This document shows, one piece after another, positions 17,501 to 26,538 of a stretch of 64,000 bases of DNA. The notes below the pieces were generated by a model, which did no database searches, was not told the DNA's origin, and saw nothing but the letters and a program-made list of their open reading frames with translations. Origin of the DNA: JAKLIX01 sp964605655 (GTDB lineage: Bacteria; Bacteroidota; Bacteroidia; Bacteroidales; CAIXZF01); NCBI GenBank assembly GCA_964605655.1, contig CAZSDK010000016.1, positions 40,476-104,475 on the forward strand. The letters run 5' to 3'. Positions within the stretch are counted from its first letter, which is position 1, and every line of letters starts with the position of its first letter. Made by a program: the position numbers and the translations under genes.

Positions 17501-18082
17501 CTAAACCCTTGGTATCCAAGGCAGTTCATCCCCCTCTTCCTTAAGAACAAGAAAACGGGCCAACACAAAAAGGTAGTCCGACAGACGGTTCAGCAATTTG
17601 ATCACCAGGGGTTCAACGGGAATTTCTTCCGAAAGCCGGAGTACCGTTCGCTCTGCCCTGCGGCATACACAACGGGCTACATGCGCCTGTGCCGCGGGTT
17701 TGGATCCCCCGGGAAGAATGAAAGTACTGAGTTCCGGTAAGGATTCATTCATCTTATCAATCTCTTGCTCAAGTATGAGGATATCGTCCTCCTTCAGGGT
17801 CGGAATAGGCCTTTTGCTGACTGGCTGATCATTGCCACCTGCCTGGTCCAGTGCAAGGAGGGATTCGGAAGTAAAAAGCCGGTCCATGACCTCGAGCAAC
17901 ACCTCTTGTGCATGAGGTTCAAAATCAATCATTTCCCGCAGGAGCCCTATATGGGCATTCAGCTCATCCACCGTGCCATAGGCCTCGATCTGCACATGAT
18001 GTTTCGGGACCCGGCGACCACCGATGAGGCTTGTCTCACCCTTGTCGCCCGTCTTGGTGTAGATCTTCCATTCCCTGCTCAT
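17501..18082 (-). CDS. ATP:cob(I)alamin adenosyltransferase, PduO type
   Basis: This 193-residue enzyme transfers the adenosyl group of ATP to cob(I)alamin, making adenosylcobalamin. The PduO-type ATP site TKTGDKGETSLIGG is at about 8-21, the YGTVDELNAHIG helix at 34-45, and the conserved arginine helix ARCVCRRAERTV near 134-145. Its ATG overlaps the stop of the upstream ABC ATPase by 4 nt, so the two are translationally coupled. Adenosylcobalamin-dependent enzymes such as methylmalonyl-CoA mutase are common in this phylum but none is in the window. Confidence 0.93.
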   Translation of the reverse strand: MSREWKIYTKTGDKGETSLIGGRRVPKHHVQIEAYGTVDELNAHIGLLREMIDFEPHAQEVLLEVMDRLFTSESLLALDQAGGNDQPVSKRPIPTLKEDDILILEQEIDKMNESLPELSTFILPGGSKPAAQAHVARCVCRRAERTVLRLSEEIPVEPLVIKLLNRLSDYLFVLARFLVLKEEGDELPWIPRV

Positions 18083-18810
18083 GATCCCTCCGCCTGGGAA
18101 TAATCAGCCATGGTGTGAATTTGGCTGTTCATCTCGTCGGATGCCACCTCCCCGTCCCAGAGTCGGATGATGCGATGAGCATGTTGAGCAATACTCTCCT
18201 CGTGGGTGACCACAATAAGGGTATTCCCGGCCTTATGAATTTCTTCAAACAGGCCCATGATCTCAATGGAGGTCTTGGAATCCAGGTTCCCGGTCGGTTC
18301 ATCCGCCAGGATGATGGAAGGATGGTTGACCAGGGCTCTGGCGATGGCAACCCTCTGACGCTGTCCTCCCGAAAGCTCATTGGGTTTATGTTCCACCCTG
18401 TCGGTAAGGTTCACATCTTCGAGGGTCTTCCTGGCCATCTCCATACGCCTCACCTTGCTAAACCCGGCATAGATAAGAGGCAGCATCACATTCTCCAGGG
18501 CACTGGACCTTGGTAAGAGGTTGAAGGTCTGGAAGACAAAACCAATCTCTTTATTCCGTATCTCCGCCAAACGATTATCGTCCAGTTTACTTACGTCGGT
18601 GCCATTCAGGAAATACTGGCCGTGGGTCGGGGTATCCAGACAACCCAGGATATTCATCAGGGTGGATTTCCCTGACCCTGATGGTCCCATCAGGGCAACA
18701 TATTCGTTCCTTTTAATGGTAAGAGTGACCGTTTTAAGTGCCAGCACCGATTGTGAACCAACCTTATAGTGTTTGGCGATATCTGTTAGACGAATGACTT
18801 CCTGATTCAT
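18079..18810 (-). CDS. ABC transporter ATPase of the LolD/MacB type
   Basis: A 243-residue ATPase subunit with Walker A GPSGSGKST (about 44-52), Q-loop FQTFNLLP, signature LSGGQRQRVAIARAL, Walker B ILADEPTGNLD and the switch His in VVTHE. The layout is that of LolD/MacB/FtsE-like ATPases that power lipoprotein release or efflux through a separate permease. No permease is adjacent, so the partner is unknown. The ATG at 18810 (MNQEVIRLTDI) is chosen over an upstream ATG at 18963, since the extra 51 codons show no homology and run into the methyltransferase gene. Confidence 0.92.
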   Translation of the reverse strand: MNQEVIRLTDIAKHYKVGSQSVLALKTVTLTIKRNEYVALMGPSGSGKSTLMNILGCLDTPTHGQYFLNGTDVSKLDDNRLAEIRNKEIGFVFQTFNLLPRSSALENVMLPLIYAGFSKVRRMEMARKTLEDVNLTDRVEHKPNELSGGQRQRVAIARALVNHPSIILADEPTGNLDSKTSIEIMGLFEEIHKAGNTLIVVTHEESIAQHAHRIIRLWDGEVASDEMNSQIHTMADYSQAEGS

Positions 18811-18844
18811 ATTGCTGAGTTGATCAAACAAAATTAACACATTT

Positions 18845-19672
18845 TCAGTACCTGAGTTCAAAAAACTGCCTGCTGAGCTCTTCCCGGAAGAACACCAATC
18901 CGATATGAAACAAGTCGACCGACTGGGTGACTTTTTCATGTGACCGGATATATTTCCAGGCATTATTCATCCCGGCAGACCAATGGATGTCATCGAAGAC
19001 AAACAATGTCGAAGGATGGGCCCTGGCAAGGCAAGCATTGAAGTATTCTTTGGTCGGATGCTCATGGTGGTGGCCATCAAAGAACACCAGGTCCAGCCTG
19101 GGAACTTCCTTCAATATCTGTGGCAGACAATCATTAAAAAGCCCGTTGCGGTAATCGACCTGCTGCGGTCTTATCTGAGGATACTTTGTTGCCATCTTAT
19201 TTAAGAGCAGTCCGGCTTTGTCGGACAGTTCCCTCACCGCGTCCACCGTGATAAGCCTTGCTTCTGGATGGCCTGCATGAAGGCTGAAGGTCCCCACGCC
19301 CAGGTTGGTCCCCAGTTCCAACATATATTCTGGCTTAAAATACCTGACCAGCCTGTACAACAGCTTGCTATCCTTCAAAACAGAGGCTTCCCTTTTCATT
19401 ACCCCGGAAGGTTTGACAGAACGTGGGACCGAAGCAGCTGATCCTGCCGTTTGGTATTTCAAAAGCGTCTTGTCGTCTGCTACCAGCCTGCGGTAGTGTT
19501 TCAGCATGTTAACAGCACCCGGGTCGGTTTCAGCACGGATCACGTCGTTATATAGATGGAACAGGAATGGAGAATGAATGCTATGGGCATTACCTGCCCT
19601 CAGCCAGAAACCCGCCCCCTGAAGGAACAGTTTCGCCTTACCGTGAGGAATATCGGAAAATAGCTCTGGCAT
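18845..19672 (-). CDS. Class I SAM-dependent methyltransferase
   Basis: A 275-residue protein with methyltransferase motif I ELGTNLGVGTF at 119-129, an acidic residue ending strand 2 (ITVDAVREL) and motif IV-like LVFFDGHHHEHP near 205, where the Asp could bind metal as in O-methyltransferases. The N-terminal phrase AGNAHSIHSPFLF is common in Bacteroidota members. The substrate is unknown. It is 34 nt upstream of the ABC ATPase on the same strand and may head the operon methyltransferase-ATPase-adenosyltransferase. Confidence 0.85.
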   Translation of the reverse strand: MPELFSDIPHGKAKLFLQGAGFWLRAGNAHSIHSPFLFHLYNDVIRAETDPGAVNMLKHYRRLVADDKTLLKYQTAGSAASVPRSVKPSGVMKREASVLKDSKLLYRLVRYFKPEYMLELGTNLGVGTFSLHAGHPEARLITVDAVRELSDKAGLLLNKMATKYPQIRPQQVDYRNGLFNDCLPQILKEVPRLDLVFFDGHHHEHPTKEYFNACLARAHPSTLFVFDDIHWSAGMNNAWKYIRSHEKVTQSVDLFHIGLVFFREELSRQFFELRY

Positions 19673-19761
19673 AGTTTGGCAGCTGGATGAAAACGTTGAA
19701 AGAACACTGATATTATAACCGGCGGCAAAGGCAGATGGGTGTCGGTTTGAAACATCCTTTT

Positions 19762-19769
19762 TATCTTTG
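19762..19769 (+). promoter_or_regulatory. Candidate -7 box of the UbiA-family gene
   Basis: TATCTTTG is a full match to TAnnTTTG, 21 nt before the ATG at 19791. No -33 element at 19-nt spacing was seen. Confidence 0.45.
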
Positions 19770-19790
19770 CGGGGAGATTAATATTCCACC

Positions 19791-20663
19791 ATGAACAAGC
19801 TGGCCCGCAAGGTAACCGATTTTTCCTCCCTGATCAAGTTCTCACACAGCTTGTTCGCCTTGCCTTTTGCCCTGATCGGCTTTTTCCTGGGAGTCACAGC
19901 GCCCGGACAATCTTTTGATCCCTGGTTACTGGTAAAAGTGCTGGCCTGCATGGTTTTCGCCAGGAACGCGGCCATGAGTTTCAACCGCTATACAGATAAG
20001 GAGATCGATAAGATGAACCCGCGCACCCTTCTCAGGGAAATCCCTGCCGGCATCATCAAAGCCCGGTCAGCCCTGCTGTTCAGCCTGATAAACGGTTTGT
20101 CGTTCATCCTGACCACCTGGTTTATCAATCCCGTCTGTTTCTTTCTCTCCCCTGTCGCCCTGATCGTGATCCTGGGCTACAGTTTCACCAAAAGATTCAC
20201 CTCCTACTCTCACCTTATCCTTGGTCTCGGACTCTCCCTGGCGCCCATCGGAGCCTACCTTGCAGTCACCGGCCGGTTTGACCTCCTGCCCATTTATTAT
20301 TCCATCAGCGTTATCTGCTGGGTCTCCGGTTTTGATATCATCTATGCCTTGCAGGATGAGGAATTTGACAAGTCGAACCGCCTGAAATCCATGCCAGTTA
20401 AGATGGGAAGAAAAAAAGCACTCCAGGTTTCCAGTTTTTTGCACCTGGTCAGTATGCTGTTTATCATCAGGGCAGGCTTTGCCGGCGGGAGTGGCTGGCT
20501 CTTTTGGACGGGGACCCTCGTCTTTGCCATCATGCTGCTCTATCAGCACCTGATCGTCAAACCCAATGATCTCTCCAGGCTCAACCTTGCCTTCTTCACC
20601 CTCAACGGGATCGCAAGTCTTGTTTTTGCCACTTTCGTCATCACTGATTTGTTATTGCGGTAA
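19791..20663 (+). CDS. UbiA-family prenyltransferase
   Basis: A 290-residue polytopic membrane enzyme that attaches a polyprenyl chain to an aromatic acceptor. The first Asp-rich motif NRYTDKEID is at 65-73 with NPRT after it, and the second, YALQDEEFDKSNRLKSMP, begins near 186; both bind Mg and the prenyl diphosphate. The sequence resembles the 4-hydroxybenzoate polyprenyltransferase-like branch common in Bacteroidota and used in menaquinone-type pathways, but the acceptor cannot be read. Transcribed divergently from the methyltransferase gene. Confidence 0.9.
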   Translation: MNKLARKVTDFSSLIKFSHSLFALPFALIGFFLGVTAPGQSFDPWLLVKVLACMVFARNAAMSFNRYTDKEIDKMNPRTLLREIPAGIIKARSALLFSLINGLSFILTTWFINPVCFFLSPVALIVILGYSFTKRFTSYSHLILGLGLSLAPIGAYLAVTGRFDLLPIYYSISVICWVSGFDIIYALQDEEFDKSNRLKSMPVKMGRKKALQVSSFLHLVSMLFIIRAGFAGGSGWLFWTGTLVFAIMLLYQHLIVKPNDLSRLNLAFFTLNGIASLVFATFVITDLLLR

Positions 20664-20681
20664 ACGGGTTCCAAAATCCTT

Positions 20682-20712
20682 TTTGACATTTTAATATAAA
20701 GATTTATCTTTA
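20682..20712 (+). promoter_or_regulatory. Bacteroidota-type promoter of the DUF3078 gene
   Basis: TTTG at 20682-20685 is followed after 19 nt by TATCTTTA at 20705-20712, one mismatch from TAnnTTTG. A start near 20718 would give a leader of about 75 nt. May also serve mscL downstream. Confidence 0.5.
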
Positions 20713-20792
20713 TTCCGTAAAAATGTAAAACCTGTCCACCCATTGATTGCTACTAGTCAAGAATTAACAATGACCTACAAAAACTCAAACCT

Positions 20793-21671
20793 ATGAAAAA
20801 GAGAACCTTACTATTTTTTCTTTTTACCTGCTCCCTTTCCGTGGTCTTGGCACAGACCGATACCTTACATTGGAAAAAATCGGTACAGACCGGGATTAAC
20901 CTGAACCAGGCCTCCTTCAGCGACAACTGGAAAGGGGGAGGTGTCAATTCCATTGCTCTGGGAGCCTTCTTCAACGGTAAAGCCAACTACACGGATTTTA
21001 AAAAGATGACCTTCGACAATGATCTGCAGCTTTCTTACGGATACCTGCAGAACAAAGGACAAACTGCCAGGAAATCAACCGATAAGATCTTTTATGATGC
21101 CAAGTTGGGTTATAAAATTGCCTCGAAATGGAACCTGTTCGTTTCCCTGAACTTTCTTTCACAATTTGATGCAGGTTTTGAATATGTGAAAGACGATCAG
21201 GGTGTCGAACACGGAGTGTTGATCTCGAAATTCATGGCTCCTGCCTACCTGACCAGTTCCATCGGTGTCGAGTACAAGCCTGTCGATTACTTCTGGGCCC
21301 GTTTCGGCACCGGTACGCTGAGGCAGACCTTTGTGCTGGATACCTCTTTATATTTGAACTTCCCAAAGAACTATGGAGTGGATTATGGTAAAAAGGTCCG
21401 CAATGAAGTGGCTTTTCAGTTCATCAGCAATTTTGACAAGGACATCGCCAAGAACCTGAACTTCAAAGCCCGGTTCTCTGCCCTGGCTCCTTACGAAAAC
21501 CTGGGGCGCATCGTTTCCAGGCTGGATGCCGGGATTGCCGCCAAAGTGAACAAGTTTATCAACGTCAACCTCTCTGCCGTGGTGCTTAACGATCCTGACA
21601 TGGACAATGATGTGCAGTACAGCCAGTTCTTCGCCTTAGGCATCTTATACAGTTTCAGCCAGTTTAAATAA
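20793..21671 (+). CDS. DUF3078 domain outer-membrane protein
   Basis: A 292-residue exported protein: signal peptide 1 to about 22 ending near VVLAQT, then a sequence of alternating strands with SVQTGINLNQASFSDNWKGGG, the hallmark opening of DUF3078. The many aromatic/amphipathic strands and the C-terminal aromatic residue (SFSQFK) suggest a small outer-membrane beta barrel. The function of DUF3078 is unknown. mscL follows after 28 nt. Confidence 0.85.
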   Translation: MKKRTLLFFLFTCSLSVVLAQTDTLHWKKSVQTGINLNQASFSDNWKGGGVNSIALGAFFNGKANYTDFKKMTFDNDLQLSYGYLQNKGQTARKSTDKIFYDAKLGYKIASKWNLFVSLNFLSQFDAGFEYVKDDQGVEHGVLISKFMAPAYLTSSIGVEYKPVDYFWARFGTGTLRQTFVLDTSLYLNFPKNYGVDYGKKVRNEVAFQFISNFDKDIAKNLNFKARFSALAPYENLGRIVSRLDAGIAAKVNKFINVNLSAVVLNDPDMDNDVQYSQFFALGILYSFSQFK

Positions 21672-21699
21672 AAACCAATAACCCTTTAAAAAAATAATT

Positions 21700-22095
21700 A
21701 TGGCAAAAATGGTACAAGAATTCAAGACGTTCATCAGCCGTGGTAACGTCCTTGACCTGGCAGTCGGTGTGATCATCGGTGCTGCCTTCGGAAAAATCGT
21801 GACCAGTCTTATCAACGACATCATCATGCCACCCGTAGGACTGCTACTTGGCAACGTGAATTTCACCGACCTGAAATTCGAATTGGGAGGACTTACGGAA
21901 AAACCTGTCACCATAAATTATGGGAACTTTATCCAGGTTGTCTTCGAATTTCTCGTCATTGCTTTTGCCATCTTTATGGTAATTAAAGCTTTTAATTCCA
22001 TGAAGAAAAAAGAAGTTGAGAAACCAGAAGCCCCTCCTGCACCATCACCAACAGAGAATCTTTTATCAGAGATCAGGGATTTATTAAAAAAATAG
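21700..22095 (+). CDS. mscL: Large-conductance mechanosensitive channel MscL
   Basis: MscL opens under membrane tension to release solutes during osmotic downshock. The 131-residue protein has the N-terminal amphipathic stretch FKTFISRGNVLDLAVGVIIGAAFGKIV merging into TM1, a periplasmic loop, TM2 (VVFEFLVIAFAIFMVIKAF) and the conserved C-terminal helix SPTENLLSEIRDLL that bundles the pentamer. All typical features are present. Confidence 0.96.
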   Translation: MAKMVQEFKTFISRGNVLDLAVGVIIGAAFGKIVTSLINDIIMPPVGLLLGNVNFTDLKFELGGLTEKPVTINYGNFIQVVFEFLVIAFAIFMVIKAFNSMKKKEVEKPEAPPAPSPTENLLSEIRDLLKK

Positions 22096-22383
22096 ACTCC
22101 CCTGATTTCAAGGCTTTTTATTAACTGATTCAGCCCAAAGGATAACACTCTCAAGTCATTGCTTTTGTGTATTTTACATAGCACCTGAGATCTTATCCTT
22201 ATGCATTTGTGGAAAAAATTCAATTACGTTCAATCCAAAATGACGATTTAAGAAGGATTATTTTATATCTTTATGCTTTAAATAGCTACAGAACGCATCT
22301 AGAAATTCGAATATTTGACGGAAAGAATATAGGTGCCTGTTGAGTAGCTTGAATAAGTACATGTTTAACCAAAATTTAATATT

Positions 22384-23115
22384 ATGAAAAATTCAATGAG
22401 ACTGTTACTGATTTCAGTATTGGTAATCTGCGGATTACAAGGCTTTTCCCAGATCAAGTTCGGAGCAAAAGCCGGGGTACTTTTCACTAATGCTGCCTTC
22501 AACTATGATGACAATGACCTTGAACCGGCATCCAAAATGAAGGTTGGTTACACCATAGGTCCTGCCGTCGAATATAGTTTTACCGACAACCTCGCCCTTC
22601 AGACAGGTTTGTTCTGGGCTACCAAAGGATATGCCACTGACCTTGAAGACGATCTCCCTGAAGGAGTCTCAATCGATGGCTGGGACAGATCAACCCTCAA
22701 TTATTTAGAGATCCCTATCACCTTTGCTTATAAAATCAAGGACTTTCAGGTGTTTGCCGGTCCTTACCTGGCTTATTGCCTGGGTGGAAAAGAAAAATGG
22801 GATTACACTACCACTGTGGAAGTGATGGGACAAAGTGTTTCCACCGATTATAAGGATGACATGAAGATCAAATCTTTCATGGGCAAGGTTAAAGAAGGTG
22901 ACCTGGACGCAAATGAAGCACCAGTATCAGCACTGGATTATGGTCTGAACCTCGGTGTAGGCTACCAGGCAGGTCCTGTTCTCATTAACCTGGGTTATTC
23001 CCTTGGACTCGGTAACCTGATGCCAGATATGGATGTCGAAGGTTTTGACCGTGGAGATTTCAAGAGTTCCAACCGGGTGATCAGCCTCACTGCCTCCTAT
23101 TATCTCGGAAAATAA
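22384..23115 (+). CDS. PorT-like outer-membrane beta-barrel protein
   Basis: A 243-residue exported protein with a signal peptide (1 to about 22, ending GLQGFSQ) followed by an eight-strand-type barrel: KFGAKAGVLFTNAAF, YTIGPAVEYSF, LALQTGLFWATKGY and the final aromatic strand SLTASYYLGK. This is the generic Bacteroidota outer-membrane barrel family that includes PorT. It is not enough to claim a role in type IX secretion. The 288 nt before it (22096-22383) hold no gene or clear regulatory match; a strong terminator follows. Confidence 0.82.
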   Translation: MKNSMRLLLISVLVICGLQGFSQIKFGAKAGVLFTNAAFNYDDNDLEPASKMKVGYTIGPAVEYSFTDNLALQTGLFWATKGYATDLEDDLPEGVSIDGWDRSTLNYLEIPITFAYKIKDFQVFAGPYLAYCLGGKEKWDYTTTVEVMGQSVSTDYKDDMKIKSFMGKVKEGDLDANEAPVSALDYGLNLGVGYQAGPVLINLGYSLGLGNLMPDMDVEGFDRGDFKSSNRVISLTASYYLGK

Positions 23116-23148
23116 GGTTGGCTTACATTCGTTAAGTCCAAACATTTG

Positions 23149-23184
23149 AAGAAGGTGGCCCTCCGGGACCACCTTCTTTTATTT
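23149..23184 (+). terminator. Rho-independent terminator after the PorT-like gene
   Basis: A perfect 10-bp stem AAGAAGGTGG (23149-23158) / CCACCTTCTT (23169-23178) with a 10-nt loop that can itself form a small CC/GG pair, followed by a T-rich tail TTATTTAT. It lies 34 nt after the stop codon. Confidence 0.85.
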
Positions 23185-23216
23185 ATACGTGGTGATGAAC
23201 CATAACGACTTGGCTG

Positions 23217-23246
23217 TTTGCCGTTTCGTAATTATCCCTATTTTCG
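23217..23246 (+). promoter_or_regulatory. Candidate promoter of the OPT transporter gene
   Basis: TTTG (23217-23220), an 18-nt spacer, then TATTTTCG (23239-23246), one mismatch from TAnnTTTG. It lies 16 nt before the ATG at 23262 and after the terminator of the previous gene. Confidence 0.45.
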
Positions 23247-23261
23247 CAAAAAAACCTCCCT

Positions 23262-25277
23262 ATGTCAGAACACTCATCAGAACCCATCAAAGGTCTTCCT
23301 GAAAATGCTTACAAGGAGCTGAAAGAAGGCGAATCGTACCGGCCGGTGATGCCACCCGAACAAAAATTCTCCGAACTGACCGCCTGGTCGATAGGTCTCG
23401 GACTGCTTATGGCCGTCATTTTTTCGGCTGCGGCTGCCTATTCCGGTCTGAAGATCGGCCAGGTCTTCGAAGCGGCCATCCCCATCTCCATCATCGCTGT
23501 CGGTGCCTCGGCAGCCGTGAGAAAGAAAAATGCGCTCGGACAAAACGTGATCATACAGTCGATAGGTGCCAGCTCCGGGGTCATCGTGGCAGGTGCCATC
23601 TTCACCATCCCGGGATTATATATCCTTCAGGCCAAATATCCCGACATCCAGGTGAACTTCTGGCAGATCTTCTTTTCTTCCCTGCTGGGAGGTTTCCTGG
23701 GCATACTGTTCCTGATCCCTTTTCGCAAGTATTTTGTGAAGGACATGCACGGGAAACTCCCTTTCCCTGAGGCCACGGCCACTACCGAGATCCTCATCAC
23801 CGGTGAAAAAGGAGGCTCCCAGGCGAAGCTCCTGCTGGTAAGCGGGCTCATCGGAGGTATTTTTGATTTCTGCTTTTCTGCACTCCGTATCTGGAGCGAG
23901 GAATTCACCTCCAGGATGATCCCCATCGGCGAGACCATTGCCACCAAAATAAAAATGGTATTTAAATTTAATGTCAGCGCCCTGATCTTCAGCTTCGGGT
24001 ACCTGGTAGGATTACGCTATGCACTGATTATCACCATGGGATCCATCCTTTCCTGGTTTGTTCTCATCCCCCTGGTGAACGAAATAGGAGCCCTGGTGGC
24101 ACAAAACAGCGGGGGTGTCAATCCTTTTACTGCCCTCTCGGCTGAAGATATTTTCAAAGCTTATGTGCGTCCCATCGGTATCGGGGCCATTGCCATGGCA
24201 GGGATCATCGGCATCATCAAGTCCTCCGGGGTCATCGCCAGCGCTTTTAAACTGGCCTTCGGGATGGGGAAAGCAAGCCATGCAGAAATGAAAGTGGAAC
24301 GCACCCAGAAAGACCTGAAGATGTCTTTCGTCATGCTTTTTATCTTCCTCACCCTGGTGGCCATCTTTCTTTTCCTTCTCTTCGGGGTTAAAGTCACGTT
24401 CATCCAGGCCGTGGTGGCCCTGGTCACGGTGCTCGTCATCTCGTTTCTGTTTACCACTGTGGCAGCCAACGCCATTGCCATCGTGGGTACCAACCCTGTG
24501 TCGGGAATGACCCTGATGACACTGATCCTTTCCTCGGTGATCCTCGTTTCCGTGGGACTGAAAGGATGGCAGGGCATGGTAAGCTCCCTGGTCATAGGAG
24601 GCATCGTCTGCACGGCCCTCTCCATGGCAGGAGGCTTCATCACCGACCTCAAAGTCGGCTACTGGCTGGGCACCACACCCCAGAAACAAGAGTCATTCAA
24701 GTTCCTGGGGACCCTCCTTTCGGCAGCTACGGTGGGCATTGTGATCTTTGTCCTGAATGAAGCCTATGGTTTTGTCGAGACCGCCAAACACACCAAACCC
24801 ATGGTCGCCCCCCAGGCCAATGCCATGGCTGCCATCATCGAGCCCCTGATGTCGGGAGCCGGTGTCAGCTGGGTACTGCTGGGCATCGGAGCCATGATCT
24901 CTGTCATCGTCAACTGGCTGAAAATATCACCCCTCGCCTTTGCTCTCGGAATGTTCATCCCCCTTCCCCTCAACACCCCGCTGGTGGTCGGTGGATTACT
25001 CAATCACTGGTTCTCCAAGTCAACCAAAGATGCAAAACTGAATGAAGCCCGCCTCCAGAGAGGCATCCTCATCTCATCAGGATTTATTGCCGGTGCTGCC
25101 ATCTTCGGGGTGATCGGTGCTTTGATCATATTCTTTACCAACAAATCTGATGCAGTCGATCTGAAAGTATGGGCCAACGACACCGGACCCGGAGCCCAGC
25201 TGTTGGCGCTCCTGGCCTTTACGGTCCTGCTTGCTTACTTTGTGTGGGAGTCATTCAGGGCAAAAAAGGAAGAATAG
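23262..25277 (+). CDS. OPT-family oligopeptide transporter
   Basis: A 671-residue polytopic inner-membrane protein of the OPT family, proton-coupled importers of small peptides or peptide-like chelates. Family signs are the N-terminal PEQKFSELTAWSIGLGLLMAVIFSAAAAYSGLKIGQVFEAAIP block, the KLPFPEATATTEIL motif near 164 and NPVSGMTLMTL in the second half. Peptidase T follows after 28 nt, which gives a coherent import-and-cleave peptide-use unit. Confidence 0.92.
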   Translation: MSEHSSEPIKGLPENAYKELKEGESYRPVMPPEQKFSELTAWSIGLGLLMAVIFSAAAAYSGLKIGQVFEAAIPISIIAVGASAAVRKKNALGQNVIIQSIGASSGVIVAGAIFTIPGLYILQAKYPDIQVNFWQIFFSSLLGGFLGILFLIPFRKYFVKDMHGKLPFPEATATTEILITGEKGGSQAKLLLVSGLIGGIFDFCFSALRIWSEEFTSRMIPIGETIATKIKMVFKFNVSALIFSFGYLVGLRYALIITMGSILSWFVLIPLVNEIGALVAQNSGGVNPFTALSAEDIFKAYVRPIGIGAIAMAGIIGIIKSSGVIASAFKLAFGMGKASHAEMKVERTQKDLKMSFVMLFIFLTLVAIFLFLLFGVKVTFIQAVVALVTVLVISFLFTTVAANAIAIVGTNPVSGMTLMTLILSSVILVSVGLKGWQGMVSSLVIGGIVCTALSMAGGFITDLKVGYWLGTTPQKQESFKFLGTLLSAATVGIVIFVLNEAYGFVETAKHTKPMVAPQANAMAAIIEPLMSGAGVSWVLLGIGAMISVIVNWLKISPLAFALGMFIPLPLNTPLVVGGLLNHWFSKSTKDAKLNEARLQRGILISSGFIAGAAIFGVIGALIIFFTNKSDAVDLKVWANDTGPGAQLLALLAFTVLLAYFVWESFRAKKEE

Positions 25278-25305
25278 CAACTTATTGAATCACTGTTATT
25301 TATTA

Positions 25306-26538
25306 ATGATGAAAGAAAAAGTTTTAGAACGTTTTTTACGGTACATCAGCATTGATACCCAGTCTGATGAGTCTTCCTCCACTTTCCCGAGCACAGAAAA
25401 ACAGTTTACGCTGCTCAGGATGCTGTTAAAGGAACTCCAGGAATTCGGACTCGAAGATGCAAGGATGGATGAACACGGATATGTGATGGCCACCCTTCCG
25501 TCGAATACTGGCAAAGCGGTCCCGGTGATCGGATGGATCGCTCATGTGGATACCAGTCCTGATATGCCCGGTGATAATATCAAACCTCAATTCATCAAAA
25601 ATTACGATGGCACGGATATCCTGCTCAATGCTGAGAAGAACCTGGTGCTAAGTCCCGGAGAATTCCCGGAACTTCTTCACTACAAAGGAGATACCATCAT
25701 CACCACCGATGGCAACACCCTCCTGGGCGCCGATGACAAGGCAGGCATTGCAGAAATCATGACGGCTATGGAATATCTGGTACAACACCCTGAAATCCCT
25801 CATGGCACGCTCAAAGTGGGATTTACTCCCGATGAAGAGATCGGCAAAGGAGTAGACCATTTTGACGTACAGGGTTTTGGTGCCGACTTCGCCTACACCA
25901 TGGATGGAGGCGGACTGGGTGAGCTGGAGTATGAGAACTTCAATGCTGCCCATGCCAAGGTGCTGATACAGGGCAGAAACATACATCCCGGGTATGCCAA
26001 GAATAAAATGATGAATGCCATGCTGATGGCCATGGAGTTCAATGCCCTGCTACCAGTAAATGAAAGGCCGGAATTTACTGCCCATTACGAAGGGTTCTTC
26101 CATATCATCAAGATGGAAGGCACGGTGGAGAATGCGAGTCTTCAGTATATTATCAGGGATCATGACCGGACTAAGTTTGAAAACAAGAAGAAACTGATAC
26201 AGGAAGTGACCGATTATCTGAACCAGAGGTACGGAGAGAAAACCTTTGTGCTGGAACTTCGCGACCAGTATTTCAACATGAGGGAGAAGGTAGAACCGGC
26301 CATGCATATAGTGGATACTGCCAGGAAAGCCATGGAAGATCTTGGCATTGAACCTGTTGTAGTGCCTATCCGCGGCGGGACTGACGGAGCCAGGCTCTCC
26401 TACATGGGCCTTCCTTGTCCAAACATCTTTGCAGGCGGACATAACTTTCACGGGAAGTTCGAGTTCGTGCCCGTGGAATCCATGGAGAAAGCGGTGAAGG
26501 TCATTCTGAAGATCATTGAACGTTATACCCAGGCATAG
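25306..26538 (+). CDS. pepT: Tripeptide aminopeptidase, peptidase T
   Basis: A zinc M20-family exopeptidase that removes the N-terminal residue from tripeptides in the cytoplasm. Metal and catalytic motifs are in place: HVDTSPD near 80 (His ligand, catalytic Asp), GADDKAG near 142 (bridging Asp), DEEIGKG near 175 (general base Glu and ligand) and the C-terminal GGHNFHG (His ligand). About 410 residues, as usual. The start MMKEKVLERFLRYISIDTQS at 25306 (or 25309) fits family length; an upstream ATG at 25231 lies inside the OPT gene. Confidence 0.93.
   Translation: MMKEKVLERFLRYISIDTQSDESSSTFPSTEKQFTLLRMLLKELQEFGLEDARMDEHGYVMATLPSNTGKAVPVIGWIAHVDTSPDMPGDNIKPQFIKNYDGTDILLNAEKNLVLSPGEFPELLHYKGDTIITTDGNTLLGADDKAGIAEIMTAMEYLVQHPEIPHGTLKVGFTPDEEIGKGVDHFDVQGFGADFAYTMDGGGLGELEYENFNAAHAKVLIQGRNIHPGYAKNKMMNAMLMAMEFNALLPVNERPEFTAHYEGFFHIIKMEGTVENASLQYIIRDHDRTKFENKKKLIQEVTDYLNQRYGEKTFVLELRDQYFNMREKVEPAMHIVDTARKAMEDLGIEPVVVPIRGGTDGARLSYMGLPCPNIFAGGHNFHGKFEFVPVESMEKAVKVILKIIERYTQA

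Noticed and set aside
22096..22383. Promoter or riboswitch upstream of the PorT-like gene
   Set aside because: Only partial matches to the -7 box (for example AATATTTG at 22310) without a -33 partner, and no recognisable riboswitch fold.
24012..24689. A 225-codon His/Asp/Gly-rich minus-strand frame in the OPT gene
   Set aside because: Composition is typical of the antisense of membrane-protein codons; no family features.
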